From the IMG/VR virus record IMGVR_UViG_3300019889_000001, positions 1-64,000 of that record: a stretch of 64,000 nucleotides of DNA. One strand, 5' to 3'. Positions within the stretch are counted from its first letter, which is position 1. The number at the start of each line of letters is the position of its first letter. Below are positions 1 through 7,619 of the stretch, one piece after another. The position numbers and the translations under genes are program-made. Under the pieces are notes generated by a model that was not told the origin of the DNA, ran no database searches, and worked only from the letters and a program-made list of their open reading frames with translations. Source of the stretch: a virus.

Positions 1-1
1 A

Positions 2-1567
2 TCAGATCGGCTTATCCGCGTCTGGCGTGTCGTCATCCGAATCGGAGGGTGCACCCGGGTCACCTTCGCCGGGGCCGCTCGGGGCGTCGCCGGCAGGCTT
101 GTCGGCGATGCGGCCGGTGGTGCGCGGGGCGAGGGCGGGGTCCTCCCAGTCGATGCTGCCCCATTCAGGTGTGCCGTACATCGCCAGCTTCGGGATGCGT
201 AGGGTTTGACCGATCCAACGGACGTATTCGGCGCCTGCGAGCGCGTCGTCGTTGGTGAAGCCGGCGGCTTTGAGGAGCGACAGCATTTTGATGCCGCCGC
301 GGTCACGGATCTGTCCGGCGTCGGCAGTGCGGTTCGCTTTGACGGAGGCTTCGTCGAGGTTGTACCAGACGCCGATGCGGTTGAGGTCGGCCTTCGGGTC
401 TTCCTGTTGGATGGCGGGCCGGAGGATGAGGCGATTCGCGGTCCAGCAGAGCGCTTCGACGTCGGGAATGACGGCGAGCCGCAGCTCGTCAGCATTATTT
501 GACCAGGCATTCCAGTGTGATGCTTCGTCGTTGCCTTCCGTCGCCGGTGCGTTGATGTCGAGGCCGAACAGGATGCGGTCGATGAGTTCGCCGCGCAGCT
601 TCAGGTCGGTTTCGAAGATTTGGCGGTCCATCGTGATGTGTTCGACGACTTTGCCGACTTCGGCTTCGCCCATCATGAGGATCGGGAGGATCGCGGTGAT
701 GTCGTCGGCGTTTTCGGCGTTGACGGTGTTCTCCTTCATGATCTCGTAGATCACGTTGAGAACGGAGGTGCCTTGCTTCGTGGCGTGCTTGTTGCCGATG
801 GCGTCGCGGACCTTGTTCGAGAAGTACAGGAGGCCGGCGGTCGCGAACCGGGATTTGAGGGCGGCCCGCATCGAACGGGTCATGGTGTCGAGCATGTCGC
901 ATTGGATGTCGAGGGCTTCGAGCGGGGATTCGGGGACGTCGAGCCATTGATGGGATGGCATCCACACCCGGCCGAGGTAGTCCTTCTGGGCGATGGTGCG
1001 TTCGAAGGCGCCGATGTTGTTGCCGAGCGTCGGCATGGTCCGCAACTTCAGCTTGCCGCTGTTGCCTTCGATCTGGAGGCCGGTGGCGTCGCGGCCGTCG
1101 GAGAGTTCTTTCGACGAGGCGAACATGTAGCCGTCGGTGCCTTTGCCTTCGGACCAGCGGATCAGGTGGGATTCGCCGGGCACTTTCATCTGGATGAAGT
1201 AGCGCTCGATGAGACCTCTCACCCCGCCGACCCTCGAGTAGATCCCGGAGACGATGTCGGCAGCCAGACCATTCTCGATTTCGGATTCGACGGTGACTCC
1301 GTCGGGGGCGAACCGGACGGCTCGGAGTTTGGCGTAGCCGGCAATCTTCGCGGCACGAGTCAACGCGTAGTGAACTTCTGCGATCGACCCGAACCATTTC
1401 CACGACGAGTTCGCGTACACCCGGTCGCGGAGTAGGACGGTAGACAGTCGGTCGCGGGCCGTCTGGTTCCGCAGGTTCAACCGTTCGGCGGCGAGGACTT
1501 GGACGCCGTCGACGGACTGTTCGTGGCCGCGCTGCGGGCGGTCGATGGTTGCGGTGGCGATAGTCAT
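2..1567 (-). CDS. portal protein
   Basis: 521 aa. Portals form the ring at one capsid vertex through which the terminase pumps DNA and to which the tail attaches. I recognise it from its overall actinophage-portal look: an N-terminal region with SSWKWFGSIAEVHYALTRAA, an internal VWMPSHQWLDVPESPLEAL stretch, and an acidic Gly/Pro/Asp-rich disordered tail. The start at 1567 (MTIATATIDRP) is preferred to the in-frame ATG at 1627, which lies inside the upstream gene; the chosen start leaves a 1-nt gap. The stop codon is at the window edge, so the protease and capsid genes expected next are outside. No single motif proves the family. Confidence 0.75.
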   Translation of the reverse strand: MTIATATIDRPQRGHEQSVDGVQVLAAERLNLRNQTARDRLSTVLLRDRVYANSSWKWFGSIAEVHYALTRAAKIAGYAKLRAVRFAPDGVTVESEIENGLAADIVSGIYSRVGGVRGLIERYFIQMKVPGESHLIRWSEGKGTDGYMFASSKELSDGRDATGLQIEGNSGKLKLRTMPTLGNNIGAFERTIAQKDYLGRVWMPSHQWLDVPESPLEALDIQCDMLDTMTRSMRAALKSRFATAGLLYFSNKVRDAIGNKHATKQGTSVLNVIYEIMKENTVNAENADDITAILPILMMGEAEVGKVVEHITMDRQIFETDLKLRGELIDRILFGLDINAPATEGNDEASHWNAWSNNADELRLAVIPDVEALCWTANRLILRPAIQQEDPKADLNRIGVWYNLDEASVKANRTADAGQIRDRGGIKMLSLLKAAGFTNDDALAGAEYVRWIGQTLRIPKLAMYGTPEWGSIDWEDPALAPRTTGRIADKPAGDAPSGPGEGDPGAPSDSDDDTPDADKPI

Positions 1568-1568
1568 C

Positions 1569-2042
1569 TCATGAAGCCTGGTTGAGGGCATGGTAGTCGC
1601 GGGCGAACTCCAGAGACGAGGAGGCATCTCCAGGGGTGAGCGCCATGTCGATTGTGTAGGCGTTCAAACCGGCGCGTTGGCGTTCGTCGGCGAGGAGTAG
1701 CTCGTAAATCTCAGGGAAGAGGCGACGCAGTTTCCTCGAGGCCCGGTCGGCGCATCCGGCAACAACCCGGCGATGCTCGCGCACTTCGGGCTTCTTCCGA
1801 TCACGGGCTCGGGCTCGAGCGCGCTGGGCTCGGACCCCCGGCCGGCGTTTCGAGATGTTGGTGCGCAACACGATCTTCTCGCGGCCGGCGACGACGGTCA
1901 TGATCGGGTCGAGGATCTCGGCGGCGTGTTGACGGAAGCACTCAGCACAGTGAGACTGGGTCTTGTAGGCAACGAAATCGAGGACGGGCTCGCCGCACTT
2001 GACGCAGACCGAGTAGCCGAAGATGGCATCGTTGGTGGACAT
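1569..2042 (-). CDS. zinc-ribbon protein upstream of portal
   Basis: 157 aa, function unknown. Two CxxC pairs (CVKC and CAEC, residues 13-36) form a likely zinc knuckle, followed by a very basic Arg-rich middle (KRRPGVRAQRARARARDRKK), so nucleic-acid binding is plausible. It ends 1 nt before the portal start and probably shares its transcript. The ATG at 2042 is preferred to one at 2195 because the extra N-terminus would be Ser/Arg-rich shadow sequence and because TAAGAT lies 8 nt upstream of the chosen start. Its ATG overlaps, on the opposite strand, the ATG of the plus-strand gene at 2041. Confidence 0.7.
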   Translation of the reverse strand: MSTNDAIFGYSVCVKCGEPVLDFVAYKTQSHCAECFRQHAAEILDPIMTVVAGREKIVLRTNISKRRPGVRAQRARARARDRKKPEVREHRRVVAGCADRASRKLRRLFPEIYELLLADERQRAGLNAYTIDMALTPGDASSSLEFARDYHALNQAS

Positions 2043-2292
2043 GGCAACGAATCTTAAGACCGAAGTGGCCGAACAGATCCTCGACGAACTGTCTCGAACA
2101 GTCCTGGTGGTCGGCATCCTGCTCGACGAGGTCTTCAAGGACGGGCCGGACTTCGAAGCATGGGTGGAAGACCATTTGCCGTTGCAGACGCGCACCGCGG
2201 AACGTGTCCGCGCGATGGCGTTGCTCTACCAGTTCCGCGAAGGTCATCCCGACCTGCCGCCAGCGTGGTCCGCGCTCTGGAGCCTCGGCTAA
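2041..2292 (+). CDS. small helical protein, DUF3102-like pattern
   Basis: 83 aa, function unknown. The segment FEAWVEDHLPLQTRTAERVRAMALL has the pattern F-x-x-W-(aromatic/acidic)-(arginine)TAxR seen in DUF3102-type phage proteins; this is resemblance only. The ATG at 2041 lies on top of the divergent ATG at 2042. An alternative start at 2023 adds six residues inside the opposing gene. A hairpin follows the stop codon. Confidence 0.55.
   Translation: MATNLKTEVAEQILDELSRTVLVVGILLDEVFKDGPDFEAWVEDHLPLQTRTAERVRAMALLYQFREGHPDLPPAWSALWSLG
2051..2056 (-). promoter_or_regulatory. -10 element TAAGAT, leaderless promoter candidate
   Basis: TAAGAT read on the minus strand, 8 nt before the ATG at 2042. 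No clear -35 hexamer was seen. Confidence 0.4.
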
Positions 2293-2297
2293 CGAGC

Positions 2298-2329
2298 AGC
2301 ACCCCCAGCGGATGTTCGCCAGGGGTGCT
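2298..2329 (+). terminator. hairpin after 2041-2292 gene
   Basis: Inverted repeat AGCACCCC / GGGGTGCT, 8 bp perfect, 16-nt loop, starting 6 nt after the stop codon. No T-run follows, so it is a terminator or attenuator candidate only. Confidence 0.5.
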
Positions 2330-2713
2330 ACATTCGTGTTCGTGCTTAAGGAACGAGTCCAAGTGTAGCAGGTGACCCTGCGCCGGGCAGAGCCCGATGA
2401 CATCAACACCGGAATCGGCGACAGAGGTGGGTTCACCCGTTAACGAGACATGGGACTCAGCGTCCGACCGGTTGTGACTGCTCAGCCCCCCAGCTCAACA
2501 CGGGGCGCTCGGAGAACAGGCAGCCGGTTTCGAACACAGGCAGTGTTCGGCCAGGCAGCGACCGCGGCTTTCAGCGGGGAGGGTGATGAGAGCAATCTCA
2601 TTGGTGCGTTGGTCCGTACTCCGGAAACTCCAGAACGATAATCCCGTTCCCTCGGTCCCGGCAATGAGCACGCCGGAGGAAGACCCAGGCCGAATGGGAC
2701 GGACCCTCGCGTC
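2330..2713. promoter_or_regulatory. non-coding regulatory stretch with two palindromes
   Basis: No convincing gene in about 400 nt; ORFs here have shadow-like composition. It contains two palindromes: CGAACAC-aggca-GTGTTCG at 2531-2549 and ATGAGA-gcaa-TCTCAT at 2586-2601. The first shares CGAACACAGG with the repeat block near 15469, suggesting one DNA-binding protein acts at both places. The stretch precedes the promoter of the gene at 2726. Confidence 0.5.
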
Positions 2714-2719
2714 TAACGT
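2714..2719 (+). promoter_or_regulatory. -10 element TAACGT, leaderless promoter
   Basis: TAACGT followed by 6 nt and the ATG at 2726; no ribosome-binding site in between. Confidence 0.5.
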
Positions 2720-2725
2720 TCAGCC

Positions 2726-3016
2726 ATGCACCGGATTGTCGACGACGACTGGGACGAGGAGTACGACCTCGGTGGAGGACGGAAGATCCTGATCTACCGA
2801 AGCAAGGATCTCCGAGTCATCGAACGGGTCGCCTTCGAACACATCTGTGATCGGGCCCACCGCAACGCCGGCACGCTCATTTGCGCGCCGGAACTCCAGC
2901 TCGGCAACGGCCACGAGATCGTCACGCACAACCCGCTCACGATCGTGCGGTCAATCCTCTGTTCGGACTGCGGCACCCACGGCCACGTCACCGACGGCGT
3001 TTGGGTGGCCGCCTGA
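2726..3016 (+). CDS. hypothetical protein with C-terminal CxxCGxHG motif
   Basis: 96 aa, function unknown. Residues 40-96 contain ICDRAH, CAPELQLGNGHEI and LCSDCGTHGHVTDGVWV; the end (CxxC-G-x-HG-x-(I/V)xDGxW) is the kind of zinc-binding tail common in actinophage hypothetical proteins. It appears to be the first gene after the regulatory stretch and starts leaderless. Confidence 0.65.
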   Translation: MHRIVDDDWDEEYDLGGGRKILIYRSKDLRVIERVAFEHICDRAHRNAGTLICAPELQLGNGHEIVTHNPLTIVRSILCSDCGTHGHVTDGVWVAA

Positions 3017-3035
3017 CGTTCTACGCCTACAGCTC

Positions 3036-3284
3036 CTATGGTCGGTGGAGCGCGATTCCTCGCGTGGAATTCTGGGATCGTTCCTTCGTCTTCGCTCGAG
3101 CGGCTGCGAGTTCTCGGTGGCGTTCGATGATGATCGTGAACGCCCGGTTCCGGGTGACCGGGTCATCAGGGGTGGTGAGTTCTTCGGCGACTCGGGTGAC
3201 GTAGTCGATGATGTCGTTCGACATCCACACCGTGATCGCCCTCGAGGTCGGTACGGCGTATCCGTTGAGTGCGGGGGTTTCCAT
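3036..3284 (-). CDS. ribbon-helix-helix-like regulator
   Basis: 82 aa. The segment SRAITVWMSNDIIDYVTRVAEEL resembles an RHH DNA-binding unit (short beta strand, then two helices), with a basic C-terminal half. It is transcribed away from the whiB gene across a 67-nt region with mirrored TAACATGT promoter elements, so it may repress itself and whiB. Converges with the 2726-3016 gene. RHH assignment is by pattern, not a firm match. Confidence 0.5.
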   Translation of the reverse strand: METPALNGYAVPTSRAITVWMSNDIIDYVTRVAEELTTPDDPVTRNRAFTIIIERHRELAAARAKTKERSQNSTRGIALHRP

Positions 3285-3351
3285 GTCTTACATGTTAGGA
3301 GAAGGGTGGTCTCTCTTGCGAACGCGCCGGCGGGCGGCTAACATGTCAGGC
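3285..3351. promoter_or_regulatory. divergent leaderless promoters with mirrored TAACATGT
   Basis: Minus strand: TAACAT (3297-3292), 7 nt, ATG 3284. Plus strand: TAACAT (3339-3344), 7 nt, GTG 3352, with TTGCGA (3316-3321) at exactly 17 bp as -35. Both hexamers are embedded in TAACATGT, so the two promoters form an inverted repeat that could also be an operator. Confidence 0.65.
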
Positions 3352-3744
3352 GTGCCGCTTGCCGTGATCGCTGACACCGCGTGGATGAACTCTGCTCTCT
3401 GCAAACATCAGTGGGATCTCATGTTTCCCGACGAAGAACGCCAAGGCGACCAGGAATGGGCCATCGCGCAAGCCAAGCAGATCTGTGCTGCCTGCCCCGT
3501 CCAGTCCGACTGCCTCGACTGGGCCCTCCACCTCCCCTCCCCGATCAAAGGCGGAGTTGTCGCCGGACTCAACGAACGCGAACTTCTCGTCGCCCGTCGC
3601 ACCTACGTCCGGGAACGCCGAGCCAACTCCGCTCCCCGCTGCGGAACGGGCCCCGCCTACCGCCGCCACCTCGAGCGCGGGGAGCAGTGCGCAATATGTC
3701 TGGCCGCCAACGCGCAACGGAAGAACCATGGCGAAGCGAGCTAA
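3352..3744 (+). CDS. whiB: WhiB-family transcriptional regulator
   Basis: 130 aa. WhiB proteins bind a redox-sensitive 4Fe-4S cluster and act with the actinobacterial sigma factor; phage copies can redirect host transcription. Four cysteines are spaced C17-X27-C45-X2-C48-X5-C54 (CAACPVQSDC). The usual G[VI]WGG turn is replaced by IKGGVVAGLNERE. The C-terminal CGTGPAYRRHLERGEQCAICLAA is typical of phage and host WhiB tails. GTG 3352 is chosen because a -10 element lies 7 nt upstream; the ATG at 3343 would fall inside that hexamer. Heads a plus-strand run to 7265. Confidence 0.9.
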   Translation: MPLAVIADTAWMNSALCKHQWDLMFPDEERQGDQEWAIAQAKQICAACPVQSDCLDWALHLPSPIKGGVVAGLNERELLVARRTYVRERRANSAPRCGTGPAYRRHLERGEQCAICLAANAQRKNHGEAS

Positions 3745-3970
3745 GGCAGCCCGCGGCCCCGCCCGACAAGTTGCGAACCCGACCGGCCTGCCGACTTGCG
3801 AGGCGGACTGCACGCGGCCGTCGACGGTGTTCGCGTGCTGGAAGTGGTGGTGCGACCGGCACAATCCCGGCACCACGCCAGCGGCGAACTGCGGTCACTC
3901 ATTGCGATCCATGATCCACGGGAAACTCACATGCTCGTGGTGCGGCGGCCAGGACGAAGAATGGACATGA
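3728..3970 (+). CDS. Cys/His-rich hypothetical protein
   Basis: 80 aa, function unknown. A basic N-terminus (MAKRAKAARGPARQ) precedes paired Cys and His residues (CEADC, CWKWWCDRH, CGHS, CSWCGG), probably one or two zinc sites. Starts inside the end of whiB (17-nt overlap) and ends in an ATGA overlap with the next gene. Confidence 0.65.
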   Translation: MAKRAKAARGPARQVANPTGLPTCEADCTRPSTVFACWKWWCDRHNPGTTPAANCGHSLRSMIHGKLTCSWCGGQDEEWT

Positions 3971-4218
3971 ACAACCAGGCTCAGATGACGGCCGGACGAC
4001 GACTGTGGCAGGCGATGCTGACCGAACAACTCCATGGGCGTCGGGAAGCCGCCACTCAGTTGATGGGCACCGCGACCGACATCCTCGAACTGTTCGCCGC
4101 GCTCAACATCTCGGTCGCCGCGATCGCCGAGATGTTGAAGATGGCGATCCCCCACGAAGAGACACGCAACGATTTCCTGATCCGTTTCATGACCTCCTTC
4201 GAGGCCGCGAATGGCTGA
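3967..4218 (+). CDS. small alpha-helical hypothetical protein
   Basis: 83 aa, unknown. Largely helical by composition, with LELFAALNISVAAIAEMLKMAI suggesting a helix-turn-helix-like or coiled segment. Coupled to both neighbours by ATGA and an 8-nt overlap. Confidence 0.6.
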   Translation: MNNQAQMTAGRRLWQAMLTEQLHGRREAATQLMGTATDILELFAALNISVAAIAEMLKMAIPHEETRNDFLIRFMTSFEAANG

Positions 4219-4552
4219 CCGGCCGACCGAACTCGCCTGTGAAGCGGCGGTCATCCAAGGCGCCGTCGCTCTCGGCTGGCGCGTCCACGGCGAACGGGCG
4301 GCGCGCCGCAAGCCGGACGCCGACGGCAAGCAGACCTGGGAGACCCCCATCAAAGGTCACGCCGGCTGGCCCGATCTCGTCTTCGTCCGCGGCGACCGAA
4401 TGGTCGTCACCGAATTGAAGCGCAAGCCGCGGAAAGTCGATCCCGCCCAGGAGGAATGGCTGGCCGCGATCGCTGCCGTCAAGACCGTCCAAACCGGCGT
4501 GCTCTGGGTCCCCGACGAGCAGGACTGGTTCCTGAACGAATTTCTGCAATGA
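4211..4552 (+). CDS. VRR-NUC domain nuclease
   Basis: 113 aa, the usual size of stand-alone phage VRR-NUC proteins, PD-(D/E)XK-fold enzymes proposed to cut branched DNA. Visible core: GWPDLVFV with D55, then VTELKRK giving E68 and K70, then a QEEWL helix. An early Glu (TELACEAAVIQ) fits the alpha-1 position. Lies just before the DNA methyltransferase gene; a part in DNA processing is inferred from the family. Confidence 0.8.
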   Translation: MADRPTELACEAAVIQGAVALGWRVHGERAARRKPDADGKQTWETPIKGHAGWPDLVFVRGDRMVVTELKRKPRKVDPAQEEWLAAIAAVKTVQTGVLWVPDEQDWFLNEFLQ

Positions 4553-4574
4553 CCACCAACCCGATTGGAAACTC

Positions 4575-5441
4575 ATGAACGTCTTCGAACAGGCAATGGA
4601 ACTTTGCCGCTCGCACGACTACCACCTTGGCCCCGAAGGCTGCGGGCCAGCCGCGCTCATCGACAAGCTGGAGGCGGCCGGCCTGTTCCGCTCCGACGAA
4701 CCGGAGCCCGACGAAGTGATGGCGTTCCGCACCCACGGCAACAACGCCGACATCATCGCCGACTGCCTGACGCTTGGCTACATCGGCGAACACGATCTAG
4801 TACTGGATTCAACCTACGGCTTGGGGGCCTTCTGGTCGAAGTATCGCCCGAAGCATCTCTTCGCGAACGATCTCGACTCAGCCAAAGGCGACTATCACGA
4901 TGACTTCGCGAATCTACACTGGGCTGACGCCTCATTCGACGTAGCAGTGTTCGACCCACCGTTTAAGATGCAGGGAACCTCGTCGAATGCCGGCCCCGCC
5001 ACCTCGAACGCGGCGTATGGTATGGACCGCAAATACCGTTCGATCACTGAGCAGTTCGGGTCCATCGGCGCCGGACTCGCCGAATGCCATCGGGTGACAC
5101 GGCCGAACGGCGTAATCCTCGTGAAATGCATGAGCGCCGTCGTCTCCGGCGCCGTCGTATGGCAGGACCGAGTCTTCGCCGACGCCGTCGAGCAACTCGG
5201 GGCGCGGTTGATCGACCGGTTCTGGCTGCTTGGCTATCGCAAGCAGCCGGAGCGCACCCATAAGTGCCCGCACTGCAAAGGTGACGGATTCGTCGAGAAC
5301 CCGAACTACTGCTGCCCGGATGATGAGCCGCCGTCGATCGACTGTGAATCATGTGAAGGCTCCGGCCGTGAGGTGTCGGTTCAGCAACATGCACGCCAAA
5401 ACGCGTCGTGCCTTCTCGTTTTTCGGAAGGGAACGTCGTGA
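4575..5441 (+). CDS. DNA methyltransferase with internal zinc finger
   Basis: 288 aa. Amino-type DNA methyltransferase: SAM-binding motif I around D78-STYGLGAFW, and the catalytic DPPF at residues 127-130. Residues 231-264 carry a DnaJ-type zinc cluster (CPHCKGDG ... CESCEGSG) inserted before the last strand, which is unusual in this family and may mediate DNA or partner binding. No restriction enzyme is encoded beside it, so it is likely an orphan methylase protecting phage DNA. GTGA overlap with the next gene. Confidence 0.8.
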   Translation: MNVFEQAMELCRSHDYHLGPEGCGPAALIDKLEAAGLFRSDEPEPDEVMAFRTHGNNADIIADCLTLGYIGEHDLVLDSTYGLGAFWSKYRPKHLFANDLDSAKGDYHDDFANLHWADASFDVAVFDPPFKMQGTSSNAGPATSNAAYGMDRKYRSITEQFGSIGAGLAECHRVTRPNGVILVKCMSAVVSGAVVWQDRVFADAVEQLGARLIDRFWLLGYRKQPERTHKCPHCKGDGFVENPNYCCPDDEPPSIDCESCEGSGREVSVQQHARQNASCLLVFRKGTS

Positions 5442-5731
5442 ACGAGCAGAAACGGAAACTGTCGGCCGCACAGGCAGTCATGATCCGTGAGCGGGCCGCT
5501 CGCGGCGAACCGCACCGCGGACTCGCCGAAGAATTCGGGTTGAGCCAGGCCCAGGTGTCGAACATCGTGAATGGACGCAGCTACCAGGATGCTGGCGGGC
5601 CGATCACCCGGGCCCGGTTCAGCACCCGCGACGGGCTCGACCCGATGTTCTGGTATGCATGCCAGGGACGGTCGTGGGAAGAGGCCCGACAGGCACTCCA
5701 CTGCCTCCAACGTCGCAAGGCACGGGCATGA
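5438..5731 (+). CDS. helix-turn-helix protein
   Basis: 97 aa. Residues 9-47 (AAQAVMIRERAARGEPHRGLAEEFGLSQAQVSNIVNGRSY, in parts) form a clear HTH with the second helix LSQAQVSNIVNG, similar to phage and recombinase HTH units. GTG start in the GTGA overlap. Probably a small DNA-binding protein. Confidence 0.65.
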   Translation: MNEQKRKLSAAQAVMIRERAARGEPHRGLAEEFGLSQAQVSNIVNGRSYQDAGGPITRARFSTRDGLDPMFWYACQGRSWEEARQALHCLQRRKARA

Positions 5732-5973
5732 GTCCTCAACCGATCATTTCGCCGACCGCACACGAATGGAAGGGCAACAGCTACCACTGTGAGACATGCG
5801 GGCATTCGCTGCACTGCGCGTACTGCGGTGACGGCGCGAACGGCAACCAAGGTCATCTCGTCGGAGATGAGGAGGGCTGGTACACGCTCTGTCAGGATCC
5901 GGAACGCTGGGAGCGTCAACGTGCGGCCTTGTTCGAGCGGATGAACAAGGCAGCCCGAAGGATGCAGCGATGA
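5728..5973 (+). CDS. zinc-knuckle hypothetical protein
   Basis: 81 aa, unknown. CETCGHSLHCAYCGDG gives four closely spaced cysteines (zinc site); the C-terminus is helical and basic (RMNKAARRMQR). ATGA overlaps on both sides. Confidence 0.6.
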   Translation: MSPQPIISPTAHEWKGNSYHCETCGHSLHCAYCGDGANGNQGHLVGDEEGWYTLCQDPERWERQRAALFERMNKAARRMQR

Positions 5974-6368
5974 CCGGCCATTGGGAACTACGAGCCATGT
6001 GCCTGCACGCCGAGACACCGCTCGACTGCCCCGGCTTCGATGAGAGGGTGTTCGAACCACGCAAGGTGAAAGCAGTCCGAGCGAACATGGAGATCTGGAT
6101 GACCGAGCACTACCGCAAGACCGGGCATCACCGGTTTGAGGTGACCGACACGAAGATCGAAGAGGTCTCCGTCGCGACCGTCGTCGACCCCAACCAGCTC
6201 CTCTTGTCCGACGATCCGTCATACTCGACATTCACGCTCGGATCAGATCATCGACATTTCTGTCTCGTCTGCTCGGACGGGAATAGCCCTGGTCCCGGCT
6301 GCATCAACTGTCGCCAGACCGGGATGGATCAGACCCCGTGCCTCAACTGCCCATCGGAGACATCGTGA
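5970..6368 (+). CDS. hypothetical protein with C-terminal zinc site
   Basis: 132 aa, unknown. Mixed alpha/beta N-terminal part; the last 35 residues contain CLVCSDGNSPGPGCINC and CLNC, which could bind zinc. Part of the overlapping plus-strand run. Confidence 0.6.
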   Translation: MTGHWELRAMCLHAETPLDCPGFDERVFEPRKVKAVRANMEIWMTEHYRKTGHHRFEVTDTKIEEVSVATVVDPNQLLLSDDPSYSTFTLGSDHRHFCLVCSDGNSPGPGCINCRQTGMDQTPCLNCPSETS

Positions 6369-6658
6369 CCAAGTCGGAAACAGCGGGTCGATGCGCCCAG
6401 TGTGGCAACCCGTTCGATCGTCCGTCGACCCGAGGCCGGTCACCGATCTACTGTTCTCACTCCTGTCGCCAGAGGGTATACGAGAAGCGGCACGCCTACG
6501 ACCGACAGCTCCTCGTCGAGGTCCTCGTATGCCACCAGCACCGTGACATTGGCCCCTGCTGCTGCGGTTGGCACGTGCTCGGTGAGTCCCATGCCGAGCA
6601 CGTCGCCGATATCTACGAGGCGTCGTTACTCGCACGAACCGAAGGGGTAGACGCATGA
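6365..6658 (+). CDS. zinc-ribbon protein
   Basis: 97 aa. CAQCGNPFDRP...YCSHSCRQRVYEKR is a treble-clef-like ribbon seen in many small phage and actinobacterial proteins, with the second pair on a basic helix. GTG start in the GTGA overlap. Function unknown; a DNA/RNA contact role is inferred. Confidence 0.65.
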   Translation: MTKSETAGRCAQCGNPFDRPSTRGRSPIYCSHSCRQRVYEKRHAYDRQLLVEVLVCHQHRDIGPCCCGWHVLGESHAEHVADIYEASLLARTEGVDA

Positions 6659-7152
6659 CCCAGGCGAGTGAACGTTTCACGCTGTACCGCGACAACCCGG
6701 TTCAGTCCATACAGGCGCGACGGGCCGGGCAGGTGCTCTGGGTGATGTTGAACCCGTCGACCGCTGATGCCATCATCGACGATCCAACCATTCGTCGGGT
6801 CATGGGATTCTCATGGCGGGAGGGATTCGGGGCACTCGCAGTCGTCAACTTATTCGCTCAGCGGTCGACGGACCCAAAACATCTCATCACGCCAGCCCGT
6901 CACGTGCAGATCCAGAACATCGAGACGATCGAGTACCACATCGACCGCTGCTCGGCGGTCGTCGCCGCTTGGGGGACCACCATCCCGAAGTCGTTGATGT
7001 CCTACGCGAAGGCGATGATCGGGATCATTCGGTTGCACGCCGACAATCAGGGGAAGCCGATATATCGCCTCGGCGTCACAGCCAATGGCAGCCCGAGACA
7101 TCCGTTGTACGTGAAGGCTGACGTCCCGTTCCAGGTCTGGCCGGTGCTATGA
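6655..7152 (+). CDS. DUF1643 protein
   Basis: 165 aa, full length for the family. Hallmarks: WVMLNPSTAD, DDPTIRR, the GFGALAVVNLFAQR block and a late AWG. The family is common in phages and bacteria and its biochemical role is not established. Coupled by ATGA to the membrane gene that follows. Confidence 0.85.
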   Translation: MTQASERFTLYRDNPVQSIQARRAGQVLWVMLNPSTADAIIDDPTIRRVMGFSWREGFGALAVVNLFAQRSTDPKHLITPARHVQIQNIETIEYHIDRCSAVVAAWGTTIPKSLMSYAKAMIGIIRLHADNQGKPIYRLGVTANGSPRHPLYVKADVPFQVWPVL

Positions 7153-7265
7153 ACTGGGTGATCGGCGCCAGCGTGTTCCTTGGTGCCGGCGCGGCGGCGT
7201 ACATCGCTATGGTGTTCATCGGTCGCCTGGTCGGCGAAGATGACGATTGGATTGATGAGACCTAA
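7149..7265 (+). CDS. small single-span membrane protein
   Basis: 38 aa. One hydrophobic segment (VIGASVFLGAGAAAYIAMVFI) followed by an acidic tail (GEDDDWIDET). ATGA overlap with the DUF1643 gene supports translation. It is the last gene of the plus-strand run. Function unknown. Confidence 0.55.
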   Translation: MNWVIGASVFLGAGAAAYIAMVFIGRLVGEDDDWIDET

Positions 7266-7356
7266 GCAGCCGGTTAGCCGCTATCAGCCCGTTGTGAGTC
7301 GGGACGCGATGAAGGGACCGCAGGAATTTGACTTTTCCACCTGTTGGTCGGATGCT

Positions 7357-7390
7357 CCCCGGTCGCATGCGCTTGGTCGTGCGACCGGGG
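7357..7390. terminator. strong bidirectional hairpin
   Basis: Perfect 11-bp stem CCCCGGTCGCA / TGCGACCGGGG with a 12-nt loop between two convergent gene runs. No T-run, but placement suggests termination from both sides. Confidence 0.65.
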
Positions 7391-7410
7391 CGACACCTCA
7401 TTCGGTGTCG
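7391..7410. terminator. second hairpin of the convergent terminator
   Basis: CGACACC / GGTGTCG, 7 bp with a 6-nt loop, directly after the first hairpin and overlapping the stop codon of the minus-strand gene. Confidence 0.45.
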
Positions 7411-7619
7411 GACTTCCACCGCCAAGCATTCCGGGCATAGACCCAGCCATAGGCGAACGCTGAGACGATGAAGCCCCATTGTTCGGTCGCGACCGCGTAA
7501 GCGACCCAGAGCACCTGTGCCACCAGCCCGACAAGCCACGCCCACCAGTAGCGCCGGCCAGCCAGATAGAGGCCGAGAACGCCGACCGCCGTGAGTAAAT
7601 ATGACCAGTACGGATTCAT
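7398..7619 (-). CDS. small multi-span membrane protein
   Basis: 73 aa. Two to three hydrophobic segments (YLLTAVGVLGLYLAG, YWWAWLVGLVAQVLWVAYAVA, FIVSAFAYGWVYA), Trp/Tyr-rich at the boundaries; resembles small phage membrane proteins of unknown role. ATGA overlap with the SLOG-like gene. Confidence 0.65.
   Translation of the reverse strand: MNPYWSYLLTAVGVLGLYLAGRRYWWAWLVGLVAQVLWVAYAVATEQWGFIVSAFAYGWVYARNAWRWKSDTE

Noticed and set aside
495-1403. 302-aa ORF on the minus strand inside the portal gene
   Set aside because: Arg/Pro/His-rich composition and full overlap with the portal; a frame shadow.
2450-2792. Short ORFs in the 2330-2713 stretch
   Set aside because: Low-quality composition and no start signals; the region is better read as regulatory.
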